Positions 20,175 through 28,387 of a stretch of DNA of 28,387 nucleotides are shown here, piece by piece; within the stretch, counting starts at the first letter, position 1, and each line of letters starts with the position of its first letter. A model generated the notes under the pieces. That model did not search any database. It was not told the origin of the DNA and worked only from the letters and a program-made list of their open reading frames with translations. This DNA comes from Apostichopus californicus (Eukaryota; Echinodermata; Holothuroidea; Aspidochirotida; Stichopodidae), in NCBI GenBank assembly GCA_020650975.1, contig JAIPMN010003475.1, forward strand, positions 1-28,387, written 5' to 3'. Position numbers and translations under genes: made by a program.

Positions 20175-22342
20175 GTGTGTACTTTTGCCTTGGTAGGGTT
20201 ATGGTATGGTATATTGTATTGGCGTAGTCTCTACTATATGAAGTTTGGGAATGAAGGACTTTTAATAGTATTTTAATCAAACAGGCAACAGGGCACATTG
20301 GCTGTTGCTCTTGCCGCCATCCTGAAAAATAATCATAATAATAATAATAATGATAAAGGCAGGATTTAGTCTTGATTTGTGGATGACTGTATCTCAGCTG
20401 CAGGCTGTATTGTGTTGGATGTTAATGGAAAGCTTTGTGTTGTGTGTCATTGGTACAGGAGATCGGTCATCAAAGAATTTGTTTTAAAAGTTTCGGAAGC
20501 TTGGAAAAATTCTTTCTTATAAAAGGGTTTTGCTGTTTTGTTCTTTTTGCTTTGGGAAATATTTCATTGGATTATTGGATTATGGGATCATAATACGTCA
20601 GAAGCAGTAAAAGGAACTGCAGTAAGTTTTTATAAATAGCTGAAGTTGGTTCTTTTGGTATAATAATAATAATAATAATAATAAGCACATTGTGTATTAA
20701 CATATTCTCCATTACTCTTTCCTTGCTTGTATTAACCATACATGCCTTAATTCTGATATCATTTTCTGTTCAAATGTGGATTTAGGGATGATAGTACACC
20801 CATGATTAACACTTCATAAGAGGTTGAAATGGGGTAATAAAGTTGTGGAAGGAGGGGAAGGGGGGGCAGGGGGTTTGGGGAGGCAGGTGAAGGTTGAAGT
20901 TTGAGATTTCTCGTGGGATATCGCGTTGCGAAGAGAATATGCCAACAGAGAAACAGAATGCATATGAATGATTATTTGTGGTCACTTGGCTGGAAATTTG
21001 CATAAATTTTAAATTAATGGAAAGTTTTACCCTGTTGGTAGAGATATTGCACTGATGTAAAACATGTATTTCATTTGTTGTTTTTTTGTCAAATTAGTTT
21101 TATACCTTTTTTTCCCTGTTTCTTTACTAAATGATGAAAACACAGTAAGAGAAATTGTACCACCTCTGCCTGTGTGTTACTGTGCCTGGGACTAAAATGT
21201 CTCAGATACTACAGTATGTTAGACTGTACCACTTTATGGAGGGGAGAAAAAGAATAACCTTTGGGGTTTTATCCAGTTTTGACCAAGGAAAATATTTTTT
21301 AAGGACCATTTTGCCCACCCCCCCCTGCCCTCATGTATGTTGCTATTTAGTAACAAAGTTTTTGCCCTGAAACAGTATCTTGATATTTATCATACATGTG
21401 GGTTAATCAACTTGTGCACTTGGATTTAGCCAATCATTGCTAAAAACTAGCTCTTTTTACAGAGCTGGCACGAAATGTCCAAGTCCTCTAATGGCCTACA
21501 ATATACTAAAATAAAATGAATGAAAATTTTATTTATAGTGAATTTTAATGGCTACAAGTTATAAAACTTTAATAGCAATATCATTACTTTCAAGTAAAAG
21601 CAAGACAACCTCTCCCTGGTTGATGATATTGACTGGGAGATAAACCTCTGCACTCAATCTGAAATTGCAGGCATGTGTTTGCTGATCGCTTGACCCGAAC
21701 GAAGGTCTTCTGATGGAGAATTAGACATTGACAAAACTAGGCAGGCTGATCTTGATTAAACATTTCCTGAAAGTTTGGAATGAATTCCTTATGACAGGAA
21801 GATGGGTGAGAAGGATATAAGAACTAGATATATCCTGCTTTGATATGAATATGAAATGAAGCTGGTAATAAAATCCACATTGATGACCTTAAGAGTACCA
21901 AAAGCATATAGATCTCTTGGTTCCCTATAATTGGTGGAAAGGAATTAGGATGTGAAAAGTGATCCTGGTAATACAGTATATTATTATAGTGTATTACTAA
22001 GAACTGTATACTTGGTAAGTTGGTAGGATGTATTGGCAGTGTTTATCTGTAAAAATGATACATTTGAGTAATTTTATATATCTGTTTTGTTTGTTATTTG
22101 ACCCTGTTTTTTAGTTTGGAAGGTATCTGCTACTAAATGTTTATACTTAATATCTAGTAAATAGACCGGAGTACAAAACCAGCCTTAATACTTTTTGATC
22201 CTAACTATAAAATCGGTTTCGTGATTCTATACAAAGGCATCAAATTACAGAGGGGAATAAATATCAGAGAATATGGAGACTAGATTTAAATCATGTAGGA
22301 GGAATTCCTGTGTAATATGTGAGACTAGGATGGCTGTATATA
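20175..22342. other. Non-coding; AAT microsatellites and a G-rich tract
   Basis: AAT-type microsatellites at 20327-20356 and 20660-20684. G-rich candidate quadruplex at 20848-20887. A short inverted repeat (GCAACAG, 20285-20291, and CTGTTGC, 20302-20308). No exon-like segment stood out. Confidence 0.6.
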
Positions 22343-22733
22343 GAAGAGGATGTTGGGGGAAAGGATGTTGGGGTGCAGGTGGGTGATAAGAGGATGTTGG
22401 GGTACAGGTGTGTGATAAGAGGATGTCGGGAGTTACTTCGTTCCTCGATTACCTGTCTCTTGACAACCTCAGCACTCTGGTAGGTTTTGGAATGATAGGT
22501 GGATGAAGATAGGATGTTGGGTGAAGGGTGGGTGAGAAGATGATGTTGGGGACTAGTGGATGAAAAGATGTTGGGAGGGGATGGGTGAAAAGAGGATGTT
22601 GTAGGAAGTATGGGAGATGATAGGATACAGGGAGTAAGTGTGGCTGAGGGTAAAATGTTGGCAGAAGGATGGGTAACGATAGGATGTTAGGGGAAAGGAT
22701 GGTTGGAGGAGGGATGGTGGGAGGAGGGAAGGG
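22343..22733 (+). repeat. Degenerate G-rich minisatellite, ~30 bp unit
   Basis: AGAGGATGTTGGGG, followed by variable GTACAGGTGGGTGATA-type text, recurs across the interval with strong decay (at least eight recognisable GATGTTGGG-like blocks). It is interrupted at about 22431-22490 by a copy of the dispersed motif. Confidence 0.8.
22431..22490 (-). repeat. Dispersed motif, copy 7, inside minisatellite
   Basis: TTACTTCGTTCCTCGATTAC, CTGTCTCTTGACAACCTCAG, then CACTCTGGTAGG. Minus orientation. The G-rich minisatellite is found on both sides, so the ~60 bp between marks the probable edges of the motif. Confidence 0.75.
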
Positions 22734-23018
22734 GTAGTACTTAGGAAAAAACTGAGTTACAAAATCTGATGTGTACCTGGATATATCAGTACTTTAAGAT
22801 TAGCATACTTCATATTTGGTTTTGATCATTCTGAGTTCTGACAGACTTTATTTCTACCGTTGCACTTTGGAAGGGAGAATGAAGGAAGGGGATGTGATGA
22901 GGGAGAGGGTTGAGGATCCTTCCCCCCCCCCCCCCCGGAAGGTTCCAATGGTACAGTTATGGTAAGAGCGCCTAATAGACATAAACAGACAGCTATAATA
23001 AACACATCATTCTGTGTG
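22734..23018. other. Non-coding, with poly-C tract
   Basis: Fifteen consecutive C at 22922-22936 within an otherwise unremarkable stretch. Confidence 0.7.
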
Positions 23019-23031
23019 TGACCTTTGACCT
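23019..23031 (-). promoter_or_regulatory. Perfect DR1 nuclear-receptor element
   Basis: TGACCTTTGACCT reads in reverse as AGGTCA A AGGTCA, an exact direct repeat with one-base spacing. This is the published consensus for HNF4 and RXR-containing dimers. A perfect 13-mer is unlikely by chance in 28 kb, but no nearby promoter is identified and use in vivo is unknown. Confidence 0.45.
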
Positions 23032-25886
23032 GCCCTTGAGATTACCCTGTTATTAGTTCTTTTCCCCAAACAAACTGATAAGGGGATGGATGTTTTATGG
23101 GTGGTCTGGCTCCAGTCATCTATAAGGAATGTAAGGATATGGTTGTAGCTGATTAGGGCATTATCTATCCCTTGCACTGCTGGTGAAATGGGTCATTTTT
23201 ATGAAGTTTTAGAACTTTGCACAGATGTATTTTAATTTTATTGATAAGACAATATTTATTCCTGTGAAGAGTCAAAAGAAGAACAAGTTAACTATCCTTA
23301 GCATGCAAAAAAAAGCAGAAGAGGAAGAAGAAAGGCAGAAGTGATAAATTGGTTTGCTAGTTTGCTTTACACAGCATTGTAAGTGAATTACAGCTATAAA
23401 ATACATACAGTAATACACACAAAATGCATACCTTCAGTATAGTGCACCTGACTAACAGGTCCTTCCCCATGGGAGAGTACAGCTATGGTTTGGATACAGT
23501 TTCAAATCCTATGCACATTGCTGGTGACCAGTACTGTAGGTAACCATCTGTTCCAAGCTAGGGATTATACACTGTAGCTGTCACTGAAATATGTAGTACT
23601 TGGTGTTATTTACATCCATTCCTGATACAGTGAAACCAGCAGCTGGTTAAAACCAAAAACCACTGGATTTATCTATGGCATGTATTGTGGTTGAGTGGTA
23701 TTAGTCTTTGGTTTCCCAACACTTTTTTACAATTTCCAAATTTGGTCATCAGAGATTGGAGACTATTTAGCCCTAGGGATTTAAACCTTTGATAAGAATA
23801 TGGTTACTGTGTGTGTACATATCCTCATATCCTGCACTATGTAAACATGTGTACAGTATAGTGTTGTGCTGGTATAGTGATGAGATATTCCCCATGAAGG
23901 ATATACTGTACTGTATGTCAAGAAATGAAATATTTGTCAAATCAAATCAAACACAAATGGAATAAATTTGATATGAAATAAAATCTACTCCGTAGTATCT
24001 ACAGTATATCATTCATTATTTATGTAATTATAGAAACGGAAGCAAATATCTCTGTTTGCGGTGATGCTTGTTTTGACTTTCTTGAGTTTTGGATGTTCCG
24101 AAGGTTCTATTTTGGGTGATCTCAGGTTATAATGTGAAGGCATTAATAAATTGATAGGTAACAGGCGAACTTTCACTGTCCATACATTACTGCTTTTGGA
24201 AATACTTCTCATGATTTACAATTTGAGATAAAGTGTTTACGACAGAACCACTTGGAATGAAGTGGTTTGGTAAATAGTCTGAGGCCTCTACTGTGCATAG
24301 AGCATCTTTATGGTAGTATGAAGAAGAATATTTTAATATACAACCTTGCAGATAAGAAAAAATCAATAAATTTGGGGAGGATGTAAAAAACTTAAAACAA
24401 AGTATATTTACAATAGATTGATTGATTGTTTAATTGATTGAATGATTAATGGTATTACTTAATGTACAGTAGGAATTGTCAACCTCCAGCGATTCTCAGT
24501 GGGTATATCTTAATAGTAGCTATTGGTTGATCCTCTGATATTTATTGATATCGGCACAAATGAACTGCTCGGCATTATTACAGAGCTCTTCATTTTGGCA
24601 TATCGGAATGTACTTTTGCATCATTGTTCACTAAGGTGTGACATCATCAGAGGTCTCTCAGCCAAGCTGTAAGAGACTTATGATTATATTGTAAAGACAA
24701 CGTTGCTGGCCGTAGTAATTAGCATTGCCCCACCCCACCCCACCCCACCCCACACACACACACACCTCCTTCCCTTCTCTCCTCATATTTGATGTAAATG
24801 ATCAATGTTTTATTTACAATAACTTTGACAATAGTTTTAATGTGACATGATTCTTCGTAGTAGTTTAAAGTGGAAGAGTAGGCTACCATGCAGGTTGTGG
24901 AAAACAAACTAAGATTGATTTGTAGCATCGGGAATGTTCCAAAAATACAAAATGAAAAAGATTTCTCAAATTACCTTACTAAATGTCAGTTTGATAGTGA
25001 CAAATTCCTGTTTCGAATTTAGAATACATTAATTGAACATGAGAATAGAAAGGGCGTCGAGAGAACCAGAACTGGGGAAAAGAGAGCAATGTTTTGTACT
25101 ATCCATATAGCCATTTTTGTGAGGGGAAAAGATATATAGCTAATTTGTTAGGGAAAAAGCGAGATTTCCCTGAGAAAAAAATGATGGATGCCACCATTGA
25201 AAATTTGTCACACACCCCCATCATACTGTTTCCATGCTTCAGGCATTTGTTGACCACAAATTGATGTTGTTAGTCGTTGTCACCCTGTTGTGCATCTGCT
25301 ACCCGCAACAGAAACATATGTCAGGGTTCTTTATTTGGAATCTATTTCAAGGTTGTGCAGACTCTGGTCTCCAATCAGAAACCAGTTATTGATTTAATAT
25401 CGCTGTATGGCATAGGTAGAAAATGCTGTTATGTGAAATTTATGAAATTGCCTTGAGGATATAACTCTGTAATCTTTCAGAAATAATTGTTTCTTAGAAT
25501 ATGTTTTGTGTGTCCAGCTTACAGCATGTTGTGTATGAGTAACATGCAATTTTCACTTCAAGGAGTTGTATCCGGTTATATGTCTGTGAATAAGTAAAGC
25601 GTTCACGGACAGAACAGGGCGAATTATGCCTCGGATGATACTCTTAAGCAGATGTCATTCTCCTATCTACCCTGATTTGTTCCGGAAATCACAAATGTAC
25701 CTCTTTCTTCATCTCGTTAAGTGACCATTCTTAAAACTTGAGATTTTATATCTCATTTAATTTGCTCCAGAGTAATAACAGTTGACAACGTCAGAGAGAT
25801 GGATCAGGAATGTTTGGTTTATTTGAAAGTATTTCAAATTTTAAACTATCAAGATAGAAGTGGAAGTAGAAGAAGAAAAGGTTAAT
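23032..25886. other. Non-coding; small simple repeats
   Basis: Imperfect ATTG repeat at 24414-24450 and (CCCCA)n followed by (CA)n at 24728-24765. A minus-strand 67-codon ATG frame (24009-24212) contains HYNLRSPKIEPSEHPKLKKV, which looks coding-like, but it has no clear splice context. TACAGTA words are frequent between 23380 and 24010. Confidence 0.5.
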
Positions 25887-26626
25887 GGTTAAACCTTAAA
25901 CTGCAACATATATGGTAAACTTTAAACTGCTGCTACAACATTTACGGAAAAACCTTAAACTGCAGGTACAACGGTAAAACCTCAAACTGCTGCTAGCTAC
26001 CACATCAATGGTAAAACCTTTAACTGCAGCTACAACATCAACGGTAAAACCTTAAACTGCAGCTACAACCTTTTGCGGAAAAACATTAAACTGCAGGTAC
26101 AACATCAACGGTAAAACCTTAAACTGCAACATCTACAGTAAAACCTTAAACTGCAGCTACAACATTAACGGTAAAACCTTAAACTGTAACATCTACGGTA
26201 AAACCTTAAACTGCAGCTACAACATTAACCGTAAAACCTTAAACTGCAGCTACAACATTAACGGTAAAACCTTAAACTGTAACATCTACGGTAAAACCTT
26301 AAACTGCAGCTACAACCTTTTGCGAAAAAACCTTAAAACTGCAGGTACAACGGTAGAACCTCAAACTGCTGCTAGCTACAACATCATGGTAAAACCTTAA
26401 ACTGCTGCTACAACATCAACGGTAAAACCTTAAACTGCAGGTACAACGGTAAAATCTCAAACTGCTGCTAGCAAACAACATCAACGGTAAAACCTTAAAC
26501 TGCAGCTACAACATCCACGGTAAAACCTTAAACTGCAGGTACAACGGTAAAACCGCAAACTGCTGCTAGCAAACAACATCAACGGTAAAACCTTAAACTG
26601 CAGCTACAACATCAACAGTAAAACCA
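25887..26626 (+). repeat. Minisatellite, 23 units, higher-order structure
   Basis: Units begin GGTAAAACCTTAAACTG and come in length classes: 27 bp (ends GGTACAAC or AACATCTAC), 33 bp (GCAGCTACAACATCAAC), 34 bp (ends CCTTTTGC) and 36-38 bp (contains GCTGCTAGC). Reading unit by unit gives 23 full copies summing to 730 bp plus a partial one. A 27-(36 to 38)-33 triplet of about 97-98 bp occurs four times (units 3-5, 15-17, 18-20, 21-23), so duplication acted on blocks as well as single units. Most units carry CTGCAG. The 27 and 33 bp classes keep one frame open for several units, but 34, 37 and 38 bp units break it, so it is not coding. Confidence 0.95.
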
Positions 26627-27819
26627 CAATGAAAGAGAAAGTGTTGGTGAAGGAGGATGAACAAGGAGTTGAGGTTTGTTCACTGAGTAAAAAAACAAAA
26701 AAACATGCAAAACCATATATGCTGTGTGATGTGCTACACTGCTATTAATGCCTAATACTATGGTAACAAATTATGCGGATGAAAACCAAATTAAATCGTG
26801 AGGCCTGATCCGTGTTTTGCACTACAAAATCAGCGGGTTTCAACATGGCGTTCATTCTCAAGTAGAAACTGGGCCTTAAGTACACTGAGTGGTCTACATC
26901 CAGACTTTATGTGTAGAATATTACATGGCTTCGATAGAATGACACTAAAGTTTCAACCTATCCCAATGAACCAAAACATGGGCCCATATTGTTATCGTTT
27001 CAGCACAGAAATTTAACACTTTCCTCATTTAAGCTTATCTGAATTCCAATAGTTGTAAAAAGAACATAATCCCCAACCCCCCCCATATCTTTTTTTTTCA
27101 TCTTCTGGGAAATGACATTCTAAAAATAATTCAACTTGTTTCTATGGATACAACGATATAAACATGAAACTATACAAAGAACTCTCTTTAAGGCCATCTA
27201 TACAGGTGATATGGTGTTAACCAACATAACCCCTATTCTTTGTGTGAGGGTCAGATTAGTTCAAGGCTGGTATCAGTTTCCCTTCATTGTTAAGCTGTTT
27301 TTCGGTAACATGCATGTCCCACCTGTCATGTTTAGGCAGGCCAACTTACCCTAGATAGAGATATAATTTGGTAGGGAATTAATTTGCCTCTACTAGGGTG
27401 GGTGCCTCATCACCAATCCTGACACTAGCCTACATTCTCAAGTAAAATATAAACATGCCTAGGTTCGGAAGAGCACACTTACCCACCTGCTTGGATTTTC
27501 ATTTTTGTGAGCTAAAAAATCAAATTGCAAAATAAATTGATTTTTTTTCCTTTTTTAAATATTTTTAAGATATACTTCAGGGTAACTATGAGGGTTAAAT
27601 TGTTTACCATTTTATGAGGAGATTCTTTCAAACATTGATAAAAATTAAATAAACTTTAAACTATGAGGGAAGTTTATTATAGGTAGCCACAGTTCTGTGC
27701 ATGGAACTCTTTTCTGTAAGCCTAGTGTTAAATTTAGTGTGTAAATTTGATCAGTTTACAACTGGACCTTTTAATCTATTCACTCTGTTCCATTTAACAG
27801 TATATTATTTACTTTGCTT
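26627..27819. other. Non-coding, no clear feature
   Basis: Two short + frames (26798-27016 and 27136-27354) lack splice context and homology. A C-rich run lies at 27077-27085. Confidence 0.55.
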
Positions 27820-27862
27820 ATACTCATTTACCTGTCTCCTCACAAGGTCAGCACTCTTGCTG
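27820..27862 (-). repeat. Dispersed motif, copy 8
   Basis: TACTCATTTACCTGTCTCCT followed by CACAAGGTCAGCACTCTTGC. A good minus-orientation match to copy 4. Confidence 0.75.
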
Positions 27863-27988
27863 CAGGTGTGAGTAGATTCAAACGAATACTGAAGTCCACT
27901 CATATTACAAAATCACACCCAGACAAGTCTTTGTGTGTTAGAATGAACAGGGTTGTTTGTTGACTGGTAGGGACCAGTATTCAATGTA

Positions 27989-28070
27989 CCAGGGTTAATA
28001 AAAGATTAATTAGGTTAATAAAGGTTAAAAATTAAGGTTAAAATTAAAATTATGGTAAAAAAGTTTAATT
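27989..28070. repeat. Degenerate GGTTAA low-complexity tract
   Basis: GGTTAATAAA, AGGTTAATAAAGG and AAGGTTAAAATT-type words recur irregularly. It is A/T-rich simple sequence, not a telomeric hexamer array. Confidence 0.75.
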
Positions 28071-28087
28071 AAAGACACGGTTGAGCA

Positions 28088-28132
28088 TGAGTGCTATTGT
28101 CATGAAGGACAGGTAAGCCAGTAAGAGAAGTT
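28088..28132 (+). repeat. Dispersed motif, copy 9
   Basis: ATGAGTGCTATTGTCATGAA then GGACAGGTAAGCCAGTAAG. Plus orientation, donor-like core intact. Confidence 0.6.
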
Positions 28133-28387
28133 AATATATGCACACCTGATGAGTTTTGGGAACATCTTAATTTAGAATCAATGTTGATCTCAAATTATTA
28201 TCATGAAAATGATAATTTTGTGGATACTTTTGATATTACCCAGCTGACAACCGGCTCGGTTTTCCCTTTCGTTAACAATAATTGCTACTCACTTTTTTTT
28301 AATACTAAACTGACGCTGGAGACTGTCAGTTCTGGCCACCATTAGACATCAAGAACTGCTGCATTATAGACTGTAATAGCAGTAGCT

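Noticed and set aside
25887-26626. CRISPR-like or protein-coding repeat
   Set aside because: Units are directly adjacent with no unique spacers, and 34, 37 and 38 bp units break the reading frame.
27989-28070. Interstitial telomere repeat
   Set aside because: Words are GGTTAA/AGGTTAATAAA with irregular spacing, not TTAGGG arrays.

Overview
This window looks like non-coding DNA from a eukaryotic genome, probably a marine invertebrate. It is AT-rich and has no dense array of long ORFs. It is full of microsatellites, minisatellites, G/C homopolymer tracts and short transposon-like elements, and it holds a 10-N assembly gap (14752-14761) beside a poly-C run. A holothurian or other echinoderm would fit the texture (abundant TACAGTA/TACTGTA words, TTAA-flanked MITEs), but this is an impression and no diagnostic gene was recognised.

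No complete gene can be assembled. A few short stretches look like exons by splice context, open frame and raised CpG content: 3448-3606 (+), 12976-13058 (+, start-codon exon), 14628-14672 (+, possible start-codon exon), 17606-17708 (+, weak) and 20088-20174 (+). They may belong to one or more + strand genes with very long introns, but splice phase does not link all of them. No product could be named. No rRNA, tRNA, CRISPR, reverse transcriptase or transposase was found.

Layout: 1-80 is an (ATT)n microsatellite. 423-960 is a six-copy ~92 bp minisatellite. 2239-2283 is a nested hairpin. 3847-4513 is a TTAA-flanked MITE. 4.6-5.7 kb carries several G-rich tracts. 6.9-8.9 kb holds a cluster of small tandem duplications. 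11417-12046 is a second, unrelated TTAA-flanked MITE with 15 bp perfect terminal repeats. 12.9-15.5 kb has two start-exon candidates and the gap. 22343-22733 is a degraded G-rich minisatellite. 25887-26626 is a 23-unit minisatellite with higher-order organisation. A perfect nuclear-receptor DR1 half-site pair lies at 23019-23031.

The most unusual signal is a dispersed ~45-60 bp motif found at least nine times from 9.4 to 28.1 kb, in both orientations. Its core ends in a perfect splice-donor-like CAGGTAAG. One copy sits inside a minisatellite as if inserted, two copies form a head-to-head inverted pair, and two copies have grown internal tandem repeats.
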